64,000 nt of DNA from Clostridium beijerinckii (GTDB lineage Bacteria; Bacillota; Clostridia; Clostridiales; Clostridiaceae), in the NCBI RefSeq assembly GCF_018223745.1, contig NZ_CP073653.1, forward strand, positions 12,501 to 76,500, read 5' to 3'. Within the stretch, counting starts at the first letter, position 1, and each line of letters begins with the position of its first letter. The notes below the pieces were generated by a model. The model saw only the letters and a program-made list of their open reading frames with translations, had not been told where the DNA came from and made no database searches. The position numbers and the translations under genes were made by a program. This document shows, piece by piece, positions 48,178-57,898 of the stretch.

Positions 48178-48427
48178 TAGGAAAAGTATCTTAGATATTA
48201 TTTTTAGAGAGTAGCTGTTTGGTGTAAAGCTATAATAGATCTTAGAGAAAATCACCTAGGAGTTGGAGGCTGAAAGGCTTAATGCCGAATAAGTTATCAC
48301 GTAGAGCCTGCGTTAAAGGATAGAGTATGTATGTACTTGAAATAAAACATTTAGTTTTGTATTTAGATGTTTTAACCTTAGGTGGTTTGCGAATTTAACT
48401 TCGTCCTTTAGGATGGAGTTTTTTTAT
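48178..48427 (+). promoter_or_regulatory. T-box leader of ileS (specifier ATC)
   Basis: The distal stem I consensus AGAGAGTAGCTGTTTGGTG is at about 48208-48226. The codon-like specifier ATC, followed by A, is at 48251-48253, matching isoleucine. The T-box sequence AGGTGGTTTGCG is at about 48380-48391, including TGGT to pair with uncharged tRNA CCA ends. The terminator AACTTCGTCC/GGATGGAGTT (48398-48407 with 48411-48420) plus seven T completes it. Uncharged tRNA-Ile would switch the leader to antitermination. Confidence 0.88.
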
Positions 48428-48504
48428 GTTTAGAAAAGTATGTAATCAGGAAACAATTCTTAAAGAGAACAATATAGTTTACTTAGCTGAAAGGGGAATT
48501 TTTA

Positions 48505-51500
48505 ATGTACAATAAGGTAGATTCATCAAAAGGTACCGTCAAAATTGAAAAAGACATAGCAAAGCTTTGGACAGAGAAAGACATAATAAAGAAGAGCTTT
48601 GACTCAAATTCAGATGGAGAATATTTTACTTTTTATGACGGTCCACCAACAGCAAATGGAAAGCCACATGTTGGGCATATTTTGACAAGAGTTATGAAGG
48701 ATATAATTCCAAGATATAAAGTAATGAAAGGGTATAAGGTTCTTAGGAAAGCTGGATGGGATACTCATGGACTTCCAGTAGAGTTAGAAATAGAAAAGAA
48801 ACTTGGAATCTCAGGAAAAGAGCAAATAGAAGACTTTGGTGTAGAAAAGTTTGTTCATGAATGTAAAGATAGCGTATTCTCATATGTTAGCTTATGGAAG
48901 GAAATGTCTGAACAAATTGGATTCTGGGTTGATATGGATGATCCATATGTAACATACCATGATAATTATATTGAGTCTGAATGGTGGGCTTTAAAGCAAA
49001 TGTGGAATAAGGGCTTATTGTATAAGGGCCACAAAGTAATGCCTTACTGCCCAAGGTGTGGAACAGCGCTTTCATCTCATGAAGTTGCTCAAGGATATAA
49101 GGACGTTAAAGATTTAACTGCAACTGTAAAGTTTAAAGTTAAAGGTGAAGAAAATAAATATATATTAGCATGGACAACAACTCCATGGACATTACCATCT
49201 AACTTAGCATTATGTATAAATAAATCTTATACATATGCAGAAGTAAAGGTAGGAGAAGAAATTTATGTTTTAGCTAAAGATTTAGTAGGTAAGGTGTTAG
49301 GAGATACTGAATGCGAAATAGTTAAAGAGTTTAAAGGTGAAGAATTGCTAGGTACTGAATACGAACAATTATTACCTTTTGCAAAAGTTGAAGGAAAAGC
49401 TTTCGTAGTAATTCATGGAGATTATGTAACATTATCAGACGGTACAGGAATAGTACACATTGCACCAGCTTATGGTGAAGATGATAGTCTTGTTTCAAAG
49501 AAAAATGGAATTGCATTTATAAATTTAGTAGATACAAATGGTAATTTTGTTGAAGAAGTTACTCCATGGGCAGGAAAGTTTGTTAAGAAGTGTGATGAAA
49601 GTATTGTTAAATATTTAGAAGAACGTAATCAATTATTTACAGCACAAAAGCACACTCACTCATATCCACATTGCTGGAGATGTGATACACCGCTTCTATA
49701 CTATCCAAAAGATAGCTGGTTTGTTGCGATGACTAAAATGAGAGATAAGTTACTTGAAAATAATAATAAAATAAATTGGTATCCTGATAACACTAGAACA
49801 GGAAGAATGGGTAAATTCCTTGAAAATGTTATTGACTGGGGTATTTCAAGAGACAGATATTGGGGAACACCACTTCCAATATGGCAATGTGAATGTGGTC
49901 ATCAAGAGTGTATTGGCAGCAGAGAAGAATTAGAAGAAAAAGCAACTACAGATTGTAAGGGGATTGAATTGCATAAACCTTACGTAGATGGAATAAAGTT
50001 AAAATGTCCACATTGTGGTAAAGAAATGAAGAGAACACATGAAGTTATAGACTGCTGGTTTGACTCAGGATCAATGCCTTTTGCACAATGGCACTATCCA
50101 TTTGAAAACAAGGAAACTTTTGAAAAGAACTTCCCAGCACAATTTATCTCAGAAGCAGTTGACCAAACAAGAGGTTGGTTCTATACATTACTTGCGATTT
50201 CAACATGTTTATTTGACACAAATTCATTTGAAAATTGTATAGTATTAGGTCACGTTTTAGATAAAAAGGGACTTAAGATGTCTAAGCACAAAGGAAATGT
50301 TGTAGATCCTTTTGAAGTATTAAATAGTCAAGGAGCAGATGCGACAAGATGGCATTTCTATACTGCAAGTGCACCATGGCTTCCAACAAGATTCTCTATT
50401 GATGATGTTGCAGAAGCTCAAAGAAAGTTTTTAGGAACATTGTGGAATGTTTATTCTTTCTATGTTTTATATGCTGAAATAGATAAATTTGATCCAACTA
50501 AGTACTCTGATTTTGTTTCAGATAATATAATGGATAAATGGATTATATCTAAATTAAACACATTAATCGAAACAGTTGATGATGGATTAAATACTTATAA
50601 AATTACTCAAGCAGCATTAGCGATTGAAGATTTTACTGATGAATTATCAAACTGGTATGTAAGAAGAAACAGATCAAGATATTGGTCACAAGAGTTAACA
50701 AACGATAAGATAGGAGCTTATGTAACTTTATATAAGGTACTAACAAATTTAATTAAAGTGGCATCACCATTTGTACCTTTTATGACTGAAGAAATTTATC
50801 AAAATTTAGTTGTTAACCTTGATAAAAATGCTCAAGAAAGCATTCATTTATGTGCTTGGCCAGAAGTTGATAAGGCTGCAATAAATAAGGAATTAGAGAA
50901 AGAAATGGATTTAGCGTATACGCTTGTTAAGCTTGGAAGAAGTGCTAGAAATGCTGCAAATGTTAAGAATAGACAGCCACTTTCTGAATTACTTATATCA
51001 ACAAAATCTCTTCCAGATTATTATGGAGATATTGTAAAAGAAGAATTAAATATTAAAAAGGTTGAGCTTGGAGCGGACCTTTCAAAATATGTTAACTTTG
51101 AAATAAAACCTAATCTACCTGTTATAGGTAAGTTATATGGAAAATTAATTCCTCAAATCAGAAAGGCAATTTCTGAAAAGAACCAAATGGAATTGGCTCA
51201 AAAGATTCAAAATGGTGGAAGTGAAACTATAATTGTTAATGATACAGAAATAGTTCTTACAAATGAGAATCTTTTAGTTACAATGCAAGGTTTAGAAGGT
51301 TATGCATTCGCAGGAGAAGGTGAACTTGGAGTTGTTTTAGATACAACTGTAACACCAGAACTTCAAGAGGAAGGGCATGTAAGAGAAGTTATTTCAAAGA
51401 TTCAAAATATGAGAAAAGATAAAGGATTTGAAGTTGCTGATAGAATAAATCTTTATGTATCAAATAACGATATGTTAATTGATGTTATTAAGAAATTCGA

Positions 51501-51618
51501 ACAAACAATAAAGAAAGAGACTTTAACTTGTGAAGTTCTTTATAATCAAGAATCTAATTATTCAGAAACAGTTATAAATAGTGAAACATTAAACATGAAT
51601 GTTGAAGTTGTAAGATAA
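48505..51618 (+). CDS. ileS: Isoleucyl-tRNA synthetase, long (IleRS2-like) form
   Basis: A 1037-residue class I synthetase that charges tRNA-Ile. The HIGH motif is PHVGHIL (about residues 54-60), KMSKS is LKMSKHKGN (about 591-599), the CP1 editing domain lies between them, and zinc-like cysteines occur at [12 protein letters not shown] and CECGHQEC. Its length and C-terminal layout fit the type 2 (eukaryote-like) bacterial IleRS rather than the 920-940-residue type 1. Type 2 enzymes are usually insensitive to mupirocin; that is inferred here. AAGGGGAA lies 7 bases upstream of the ATG. Confidence 0.95.
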   Translation: MYNKVDSSKGTVKIEKDIAKLWTEKDIIKKSFDSNSDGEYFTFYDGPPTANGKPHVGHILTRVMKDIIPRYKVMKGYKVLRKAGWDTHGLPVELEIEKKLGISGKEQIEDFGVEKFVHECKDSVFSYVSLWKEMSEQIGFWVDMDDPYVTYHDNYIESEWWALKQMWNKGLLYKGHKVMPYCPRCGTALSSHEVAQGYKDVKDLTATVKFKVKGEENKYILAWTTTPWTLPSNLALCINKSYTYAEVKVGEEIYVLAKDLVGKVLGDTECEIVKEFKGEELLGTEYEQLLPFAKVEGKAFVVIHGDYVTLSDGTGIVHIAPAYGEDDSLVSKKNGIAFINLVDTNGNFVEEVTPWAGKFVKKCDESIVKYLEERNQLFTAQKHTHSYPHCWRCDTPLLYYPKDSWFVAMTKMRDKLLENNNKINWYPDNTRTGRMGKFLENVIDWGISRDRYWGTPLPIWQCECGHQECIGSREELEEKATTDCKGIELHKPYVDGIKLKCPHCGKEMKRTHEVIDCWFDSGSMPFAQWHYPFENKETFEKNFPAQFISEAVDQTRGWFYTLLAISTCLFDTNSFENCIVLGHVLDKKGLKMSKHKGNVVDPFEVLNSQGADATRWHFYTASAPWLPTRFSIDDVAEAQRKFLGTLWNVYSFYVLYAEIDKFDPTKYSDFVSDNIMDKWIISKLNTLIETVDDGLNTYKITQAALAIEDFTDELSNWYVRRNRSRYWSQELTNDKIGAYVTLYKVLTNLIKVASPFVPFMTEEIYQNLVVNLDKNAQESIHLCAWPEVDKAAINKELEKEMDLAYTLVKLGRSARNAANVKNRQPLSELLISTKSLPDYYGDIVKEELNIKKVELGADLSKYVNFEIKPNLPVIGKLYGKLIPQIRKAISEKNQMELAQKIQNGGSETIIVNDTEIVLTNENLLVTMQGLEGYAFAGEGELGVVLDTTVTPELQEEGHVREVISKIQNMRKDKGFEVADRINLYVSNNDMLIDVIKKFEQTIKKETLTCEVLYNQESNYSETVINSETLNMNVEVVR

Positions 51619-51623
51619 AAACT

Positions 51624-51675
51624 AAAATGACTAGGAATAAAAGATTTTATTAATATTCCTAGTCATTTTAATATT
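51624..51675 (+). terminator. Terminator of ileS
   Basis: A perfect 16-bp stem AAAATGACTAGGAATA / TATTCCTAGTCATTTT (51624-51639 with 51654-51669), followed by TAATATTTAT. Confidence 0.8.
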
Positions 51676-51814
51676 TATATACATATTTAATATGGTTTTC
51701 ATATATATTTCTTATATAAGATTGTAAATTAGTTAATATGTTTATAAATTTAAGATTAAAAACTATGATTTTTGACAAAACTTACAATAAAATAATAATT
51801 TATTTTAAGTTATG

Positions 51815-51844
51815 TTGATTTATAAGGCAATATGTTAGTATAAT
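51815..51844 (+). promoter_or_regulatory. Probable promoter of the CcpA-like gene
   Basis: TTGATT (51815-51820), an 18-bp spacer and TATAAT (51839-51844). Confidence 0.55.
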
Positions 51845-51879
51845 GAGATTATCTAGAAAAATTCAAAGGAGGAATAATA

Positions 51880-52878
51880 ATGGCTACTTCTATTAAGGAT
51901 GTTGCAAAAGAAGCAGGAGTATCAATTGCAACCGTTTCTAGAGTTTTAAATGATATCGATGTAGTAAACGAAGATACTAAGAAGAAAGTTTTAGATGCAA
52001 TAAAAAAGCTTGGATACAGACCAAATATAGTTGCAAGAAGTTTAAAAACTCAAAGAACAAAGACAATAGGAATTTTACTTCCTGATATATCAAACCAGTT
52101 TTACCCAGAAATTGTAAGAGGTGCTGAAGATGTTTCAAATATATACGATTACAATATAATACTTTGTAATTCAGACCTTGATATAGAAAAGGAAAAAGAG
52201 TACTTAAGGGTACTTAGAGAAAAAATGGTTGATGGTGTAATTTATATGAGTAGTTCTCTTAATGAAGAAATATTAGAACTAATCAATGAATTAGATATAA
52301 AAACTGTTTTAGTTGAAACTAAGGATAAAGAAGGAGTTCTACCAAGTGTAACAATTGATAATGTTAAAGCTAGCTATGATAGTACAAAGTTATTAATTGA
52401 AAAGGGAATAAAAGAAATTGCCTTTATAGGAGCTGAAAAAGAGAGCAAAAATGCTTGGGGTGATAGATACGTTGGTTATGAAAATGCAATGAAGGAATCA
52501 GGAATAGAAATAGATCCTGAACTAGTTCATCTAAGCTCAATGAAAGTAAAGAGTGGATACGAAGGCATACAAAAGTTCATAAAGCAAAATAAGAAATTTA
52601 GAGGTGTTGTATGTGCTTCTGATGATATTGCAATGGGCGCAATTAATGCACTAAGAGATAATAACTTAGATATTCCAAAAGATGTAAGTGTAATTGGATT
52701 TAATGATAATTTTGCAGCTTCAATTTTCTATCCAAAGATCACAACAATTTCTCAACCAACTTATGATATGGGATCTGTTGCTATGAGAATGCTTATAAAA
52801 CTTTTAAATAAGAAAGAGCTAGATGAGCCACATTATGTTTTAGAACATCAGCTAGTTGAAAGAGAAAGTACAGTTTAA
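51880..52878 (+). CDS. ccpA: LacI-family regulator, probable catabolite control protein A
   Basis: A 332-residue repressor of the LacI/GalR family. Residues 4-25 are the helix-turn-helix (SIKDVAKEAGVSIATVSRVL), and residues 49-60 the hinge (RPNIVARSLKTQ). The rest is a periplasmic-binding-protein-like core, with FRGVVCASDDIAMGAINAL and SVIGFNDNFAASIFYPKIT. It stands alone and not beside sugar genes, and its length and sequence character match clostridial CcpA (RegA), which responds to HPr-Ser-P. That assignment is likely but not proven by sequence alone. AAGGAGG is 8 bases upstream. Confidence 0.8.
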   Translation: MATSIKDVAKEAGVSIATVSRVLNDIDVVNEDTKKKVLDAIKKLGYRPNIVARSLKTQRTKTIGILLPDISNQFYPEIVRGAEDVSNIYDYNIILCNSDLDIEKEKEYLRVLREKMVDGVIYMSSSLNEEILELINELDIKTVLVETKDKEGVLPSVTIDNVKASYDSTKLLIEKGIKEIAFIGAEKESKNAWGDRYVGYENAMKESGIEIDPELVHLSSMKVKSGYEGIQKFIKQNKKFRGVVCASDDIAMGAINALRDNNLDIPKDVSVIGFNDNFAASIFYPKITTISQPTYDMGSVAMRMLIKLLNKKELDEPHYVLEHQLVERESTV

Positions 52879-52937
52879 TAGAAAAATAATTAAATTTTAT
52901 GTTTAGTTAGTATAAAGATTAAATGTATATGTTTATA

Positions 52938-52985
52938 GAGGACTACTTCAAGATAGTTTAAAGCTATTTGGGAGTAGTCCTTTAT
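52938..52985 (+). terminator. Terminator after the CcpA-like gene
   Basis: AGGACTACT pairs with AGTAGTCCT (52938-52946 with 52974-52982), with an inner ATAG/CTAT, then TTATT. Confidence 0.75.
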
Positions 52986-53002
52986 TAGCGTTAAAGTTGT
53001 AA

Positions 53003-53038
53003 TTAGTTGCATATACAACTAACTTGTGTTAATATAAT
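53003..53038 (+). promoter_or_regulatory. Candidate MarR operator and promoter
   Basis: TTAGTTG-CATATA-CAACTAA (53003-53022) is a palindrome with perfect 7-bp arms. A TATAAT follows at 53033-53038. Position just upstream of the marR gene fits autoregulation of the marR-MATE operon. Confidence 0.55.
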
Positions 53039-53116
53039 TTGTATGTAATTATTTGGATATGAAATATGATTATTGTTAATACTATATTAATATGATTAAG
53101 GTAGGGGAGAAGTAAT

Positions 53117-53560
53117 ATGGATTGCTATCAGCATATAGGTAAGTATATTGGTGAAATACATAGATCTAGCTATATGTACTTTGGCAAGAGATTTAGTAAA
53201 TTTGGGATAGGGGCTGGTCAGTACTTATTTCTTTTAAATCTTTATGAAAATGATGGTATAACACAAGAAGAATTGACGAAAAAGGTTAGATTAGATAAAG
53301 CGACAACAGCTAGGGCAATAAAGAAATTAGAGGATGAAGGTTATGTAAGGAGAATAAAAAAAGAAAGTGATAAGCGTGCATATAGATTGGAACTAACTGA
53401 GAAAGCAGAACAAATTAAAGATGATGTATATTCTATAATGAATGAATGGGAATCTGAGATTAGAATGTGTTTTACTGATGAGGAATCTCAAGAATTAATG
53501 AATTTGTTGAATAAGTTATCTAAGAGTTCTTTAATTAATAAGGAGGATATTCATGAATAA
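53117..53560 (+). CDS. MarR-family transcriptional regulator
   Basis: A 147-residue winged-helix repressor. The DNA-binding helix is in LTKKVRLDKATTARAIKKLE (about residues 53-72) and the wing is in GYVRRIKKESDKRAYRLELT. GGGGAGAAG lies 5-7 bases upstream of the ATG. Its last 8 bases overlap the start of the MATE transporter gene, so the pair is an operon, and the regulator most likely controls the pump in response to a toxic ligand. Confidence 0.9.
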   Translation: MDCYQHIGKYIGEIHRSSYMYFGKRFSKFGIGAGQYLFLLNLYENDGITQEELTKKVRLDKATTARAIKKLEDEGYVRRIKKESDKRAYRLELTEKAEQIKDDVYSIMNEWESEIRMCFTDEESQELMNLLNKLSKSSLINKEDIHE

Positions 53561-54926
53561 GCAGAATAGATTAGGAGAAATGGGTGTAGGAAAATTGTTG
53601 CTTGAGTTTTCAATCCCTGCCGTTATAGGAATGTTAGTTAATACATTATATAACATAATAGATAGAATATTTATTGGGCATATAGAAGGCATAGGTGAAC
53701 TCGCCATGGCTGGTGTTGGAATTACAATGCCAATAATGTTTATAATTTTAGCATTTGGTATGTTAATCGGAATAGGTACAGCTACAAAAGTGTCAATAAA
53801 GCTTGGAGAGCATGATAAGGAAGGGGCAGAAAGGCTTCTAGGAAATGCGTTTACATTGATAATAATAATTGGTGTATTGTTAACGTTGTTTGGTCATATA
53901 TTTGCTAATCCGCTTTTGAAAGCATTTGGAGCGAGTGAAAATATTATAGGTTATGGTGAAGATTTTATAAGGGTAATTATTAGCGGTTGTATATTTAATT
54001 TGATGAGTTTCGGTTTGAATCATTCAATTAGAAGTGATGGAAGCCCAAAAATAGCAATGGCGTCTATGCTAATGAGTGCTATTATAAACATCATCTTAGA
54101 TCCAATATTTATATTCGGTTTAGGCCTTGGAGTTAAAGGAGGAGCCCTTGGAACTGTTGTTGCGCAGGCAATAAGCAGTATATGGATTTTATATTATTTC
54201 ACAAAGGGATCTAGTGTACTTAAGATAAGAAGGAAAAATTTAAAATTGGAAAAGGACGCAGTTTTAAGTATTTTTGCTATAGGGGTCAGTCCATTTAGCA
54301 TGCAGCTTGCACAAAGTGCAGTTCAAGTAATAACTAATAATTCATTGCAGTCATATGGTGGTGATTTAGCTGTAGGAGCAATGACTATAGTGAACAGCTT
54401 AGCTATGATATTTTTAATGCCTATATTTGGATTAAATCAGGGTCTTCAGCCTATAATAGGTTATAATTTTGGTGCAAGAAAATATGATAGAGTTAAGCAA
54501 GCAGTAAAATATGGAGTTATTACAGCTACAATAATAGTGGTAATAGGATTTATAATAATTGAGGGAATTCCAGAAACATTAGTTAAGATTTTTAATAATG
54601 AATCATCGCTTATAGAAGTAACTGCTCATGGAATGAGAATATTTTTAATTATGCTGCCATTTATAGGAGCGCAAATTATAATTACGAATTTCTTTCAATC
54701 AATAGGAAGAGTAAAAATATCGATGTTTTTAAGCTTATTGAGACAGGTAATAATATTAATTCCATGTCTTATAATAATTCCAAGGTTCAAAGGATTAGAT
54801 GGAGTATGGATCGCAGGAGCAACATCTGATATACTATCAGTTATAATTACACTCATCGTATTTGTTAAGACATCAAAGGATTTAATGGGAAATGGAAAAG
54901 AACAAAAAGTTATTTTAGAAAATTAA
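53553..54926 (+). CDS. MATE-family multidrug efflux transporter
   Basis: A 457-residue membrane protein with twelve predicted helices in two homologous halves. It starts LGEMGVGKLLLEFSIPAVIG, has the conserved NIIDRIFIG segment in helix 1-2, and FGLNQGLQPIIGYNFGARKY in the second half, the MATE signature. It exports cationic drugs using a sodium or proton gradient; the actual substrates are unknown. AGGAGGAT lies inside the end of marR. Followed by a bidirectional terminator. Confidence 0.92.
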   Translation: MNKQNRLGEMGVGKLLLEFSIPAVIGMLVNTLYNIIDRIFIGHIEGIGELAMAGVGITMPIMFIILAFGMLIGIGTATKVSIKLGEHDKEGAERLLGNAFTLIIIIGVLLTLFGHIFANPLLKAFGASENIIGYGEDFIRVIISGCIFNLMSFGLNHSIRSDGSPKIAMASMLMSAIINIILDPIFIFGLGLGVKGGALGTVVAQAISSIWILYYFTKGSSVLKIRRKNLKLEKDAVLSIFAIGVSPFSMQLAQSAVQVITNNSLQSYGGDLAVGAMTIVNSLAMIFLMPIFGLNQGLQPIIGYNFGARKYDRVKQAVKYGVITATIIVVIGFIIIEGIPETLVKIFNNESSLIEVTAHGMRIFLIMLPFIGAQIIITNFFQSIGRVKISMFLSLLRQVIILIPCLIIIPRFKGLDGVWIAGATSDILSVIITLIVFVKTSKDLMGNGKEQKVILEN

Positions 54927-54930
54927 AAGA

Positions 54931-54981
54931 ATAGGTATGCCTCAATGTAGTTCTTAATATATTGAGACATACCTATTTTAT
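54931..54981 (+). terminator. Bidirectional terminator after the MATE gene
   Basis: AATAGGTATGCCTCAAT pairs with ATTGAGACATACCTATT (54931-54947 with 54962-54978, one mismatch), with A- and T-rich flanks on both sides. The convergent 61-residue gene ends at 54982. Confidence 0.82.
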
Positions 54982-55167
54982 TTAAAGGATTCCTTCGTTT
55001 TTTAGAATATCTTCTAATTTCTGAACTCTATTTGATAAACAAATAAACTTTTCTTTTAACTGTTCTTTTGACGGTTCATCATTGCTTATAACTTTTTCCA
55101 TGTCTTCTACAGTCTTTAGAGCTTCTTCTACATCTTGTTGAGCTATCTTTAAATTTGAATCGTTCAT
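54982..55167 (-). CDS. Small coiled-coil protein of unknown function
   Basis: A 61-residue acidic protein that is nearly all helix. Heptad-like spacing of Leu, Val and Ile runs from VEEALKTVEDMEKV to LSNRVQKLEDIL, so a coiled coil is likely. A strong ribosome site (AAGGAGAA) lies 6 bases before the ATG, and the gene is flanked by a terminator, so it is probably real. No function can be named. Confidence 0.7.
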   Translation of the reverse strand: MNDSNLKIAQQDVEEALKTVEDMEKVISNDEPSKEQLKEKFICLSNRVQKLEDILKNEGIL

Positions 55168-55279
55168 AAAAATTCTCCTTAAAATAATATAATTATGTTT
55201 AGTAATTATATCCTATCACTACTAAAAAATAAGTGCAAGGAATATAAATGTAAAGAATAACTATACTATGGGGGAGAAT

Positions 55280-55855
55280 ATGATAAATTATATTTGGTTT
55301 TTTCTAATATTTTTTGGAATTCTAGTTGGATTATTGACTGGAAATGGAGAGCTTATTTCCAAAGCAATAATTAGTTCGTCAGGTAATACTGTAACTTTTA
55401 TAATTGAACTTACAGGAATAATGTGCTTTTGGTGTGGAGTTATGAAGGTTGCTGAAAATAGCGGACTCACTGAAAAATTATCAAAGTTATTAAAGCCTAT
55501 TCTTAAAAGAATTTTTAAAGAGGCTGCAAAGGATGAAAGGGCTTTAGGTGCTATTGTTATGAATCTTACTGCTAATATGATGGGATTGTCAAATGCAGCA
55601 ACCCCTTTTGGAATAAAGGCGATGGAAGAAATGGATAGACTTAATTCAGATAAAGAAACAGCCTCAAATGATATGGCGCTTTTTCTTGTCTTAAATGCTA
55701 CATGTATACAGTTAGTTCCATCGACGATAATATCTATAAGAGCAGCATGTAATTCGGTTAATCCTGGAATAATAATTTTACCCACTATAGCATCAACAGC
55801 AACAGCTGCAATAGTTGGAGTAATATGCTGCAAGATATTACAGAAATACTTTTAG
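55280..55855 (+). CDS. spmA: Spore maturation protein A
   Basis: A 191-residue membrane protein of the nucleoside-recognition (Gate) family, involved in dehydration of the spore core. It starts INYIWFFLIFFGILVG and contains LTGIMCFWCGVMKVAE, MNLTANMMGLSNAATPFG and CIQLVPSTIISIR. The ATG at 55280 directly follows GGGGGAGA; an ATG 12 bases earlier overlaps that site. spmB follows after about 50 bases. Confidence 0.93.
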   Translation: MINYIWFFLIFFGILVGLLTGNGELISKAIISSSGNTVTFIIELTGIMCFWCGVMKVAENSGLTEKLSKLLKPILKRIFKEAAKDERALGAIVMNLTANMMGLSNAATPFGIKAMEEMDRLNSDKETASNDMALFLVLNATCIQLVPSTIISIRAACNSVNPGIIILPTIASTATAAIVGVICCKILQKYF

Positions 55856-55908
55856 AAATTTCAACAATGCAATTTAATTAGAAATGTTGCAAGGAGGATT
55901 ATAGAATT

Positions 55909-56430
55909 ATGTTTAATTACTTAAGTAAAAGCATAATACCAATAATATTTTTAATTATAATAACATATGGTATGTTCAAAGGAAGAAAGGTTTATGAATG
56001 GTTTATAGAGGGTGCTAAGGACGGATTGATGGTAACCTTAAGAATATTTCCATATCTTTTAGCTATGATAATTGCAGTGCAAGTATTTAGAGAGGCAAAA
56101 TTAATGGATTTACTAAATAATCTAATTGCTCCACTTGCAAATTTAATAGGATTACCTAAAGATCTAATACCATTACTAATAATAAAACCACTGTCAGGAA
56201 GTGGTGCAATTGGTGTGTTTACAGATATAATAAAAAGTTTAGGACCAGATACAAGAACAGGTCTTATAGCGTCAGTTGTAATGGGAAGCACAGAAACTAT
56301 ATTTTATACAATTACAGTGTATTTTGGAGCAATTAAGGTAAAAAAGATAAGGCATACTTTATGGGCAGCAGTATTTGCTGATGCAACAGCAATAATTATG
56401 GCTATATTTATGGTAAATATATGTTTTTAA
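55909..56430 (+). CDS. spmB: Spore maturation protein B
   Basis: A 173-residue membrane protein and partner of SpmA. It has the Gate-family block IKPLSGSGAIGVFTDIIKS (about residues 92-110), followed by VVMGSTETIFYTITVYFGA. AAGGAGG lies 11 bases before the ATG. The pair acts in the forespore membranes during late sporulation, by analogy with B. subtilis. Confidence 0.93.
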   Translation: MFNYLSKSIIPIIFLIIITYGMFKGRKVYEWFIEGAKDGLMVTLRIFPYLLAMIIAVQVFREAKLMDLLNNLIAPLANLIGLPKDLIPLLIIKPLSGSGAIGVFTDIIKSLGPDTRTGLIASVVMGSTETIFYTITVYFGAIKVKKIRHTLWAAVFADATAIIMAIFMVNICF

Positions 56431-56546
56431 AATAACAAGTTTAATTATTTGATAAAATTTGTTAGTCAGAATATTTATTAGTTAGAATCATTGGAGTATT
56501 ATATTAACATAGGAATATATTTTAATAGTAGAAAAGAGGCTAAATT

Positions 56547-57791
56547 ATGAATAAAGATACTTATATAGAAAACAGAAGCAAACTTATGAATAGTGTAGAA
56601 GATAATTCAGTAATGATATTATTTGCAGGTAAACCAGCTAAAAAGACTGGAGATGAATTCTATCAATTTACTCCAGATAAGAACTTTTATTATTTAACAG
56701 GAATACAAGAAGACGGACATTTGGTTGTATTATCTAAATATAATAATATAGTAAGTGAAAAGTTATTTTTGACAGATTTAGATTTGGATAAAGAAATGTG
56801 GAGTGGAAAAACATTAAGAGATTTTGAGGGAAAAGAGATATCTGGAATAAATGATGTATCTTATATGAAGGAGTTTACTTCCTACCTAAATGTATTAATA
56901 AAGGGAAAAGAAAAAGTTAATTTGTATCTAGATTTGGATAGAGAAGAGTTTGAAGAAAGTGATTCTGTATCAAATAGATTTGCAAAAGAGATTATTAGTA
57001 AGTATCCACATATTAATATAAAGAATTTTACAAGTATAATTGCACCTCTAAGAATGGTTAAGTCTGAGAATGAGATAAAAGAAATGAGGAAAGCAATAGA
57101 AATAACTATTGAAGGTGTAAAGTCTTTAATGAAAAATGTGAAGGCTGGAATGAAGGAATATGAAATCGAGGCTTATTTTGATTTTGAATGCAAAACAAGA
57201 GGCGTTAAAGATTATGCTTTTAGGACAATAGCAGCAGCAGGGAAAAATGCAACAATACTTCATTATGTAGATAATAACAGTGAGTTAAAAGATGGAGATT
57301 TAATTCTATTTGATCTTGGAGCTCAATGGAATTTATATAATGCAGATATAACAAGGGCATTCCCTATAAATGGTAAGTTCACTCAAAGACAAAAGGAAGT
57401 TTATGAAGCTGTACTTAGAGTTAATAAAGCAGTAATTGAAAGAATAAAGCCTGGAGTGGATTCAAGAGAATTAAATGTATGGGCTAAAGATTTAATTGCA
57501 CAAGAATGTATTGGATTAGGGCTTATAAAAGAAAAATCAGAAGTTAACAGATATTATTGGCATAAAATAGGTCACAGTTTAGGCCTAGATACTCATGATT
57601 TAGGTATACTTGGTAGAGAATTTACATTTGCAGAAGGAATGGTATTTACAGTGGAACCAGGTATATATATAGCTGAAGAAAATATAGGCATAAGAATTGA
57701 AGATGATATTTTAGTTACTAAAGATGGATGTGAAGTTTTAACAAAGAACATGATTAAGGAAATTGATGAAATCGAAGAATTCATGAAATAA
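56547..57791 (+). CDS. pepP: Xaa-Pro aminopeptidase P (M24B), short form
   Basis: A 414-residue metallopeptidase that removes N-terminal residues before proline. The N-terminal AMP_N domain covers about residues 1-135 (FYQFTPDKNFYYLTGI). The pita-bread catalytic domain has the metal ligands Asp in LFDLGAQ, Asp in NADITRAFPI, His in KIGHSLGLDTHD, Glu in VEPGIYI and Glu in IRIEDDILV. It appears active. A second, longer M24 gene follows after about 100 bases, separated by an inverted repeat. Confidence 0.9.
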   Translation: MNKDTYIENRSKLMNSVEDNSVMILFAGKPAKKTGDEFYQFTPDKNFYYLTGIQEDGHLVVLSKYNNIVSEKLFLTDLDLDKEMWSGKTLRDFEGKEISGINDVSYMKEFTSYLNVLIKGKEKVNLYLDLDREEFEESDSVSNRFAKEIISKYPHINIKNFTSIIAPLRMVKSENEIKEMRKAIEITIEGVKSLMKNVKAGMKEYEIEAYFDFECKTRGVKDYAFRTIAAAGKNATILHYVDNNSELKDGDLILFDLGAQWNLYNADITRAFPINGKFTQRQKEVYEAVLRVNKAVIERIKPGVDSRELNVWAKDLIAQECIGLGLIKEKSEVNRYYWHKIGHSLGLDTHDLGILGREFTFAEGMVFTVEPGIYIAEENIGIRIEDDILVTKDGCEVLTKNMIKEIDEIEEFMK

Positions 57792-57808
57792 TATATTGTT
57801 GCCAAAAT

Positions 57809-57858
57809 AAGAACCTAATAAGATTAAGATACATATATGTGTTTACTTATTAGGTCTT
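57809..57858 (+). repeat. Inverted repeat between the two M24 peptidase genes
   Basis: AAGAACCTAATAAG pairs with CTTATTAGGTCTT (57809-57822 with 57846-57858, one bulge). It lacks a T-run, so it may be a weak terminator or an mRNA-processing hairpin. Confidence 0.5.
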
Positions 57859-57898
57859 ATGACGTTCTTAAAAAATATATTTAAAAGAGGGAATAAAT

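Noticed and set aside
55288..55833. A 181-codon minus-strand frame opposite spmA
   Set aside because: It mirrors a well-recognised spmA reading frame, lacks a ribosome site and has no recognisable protein features.
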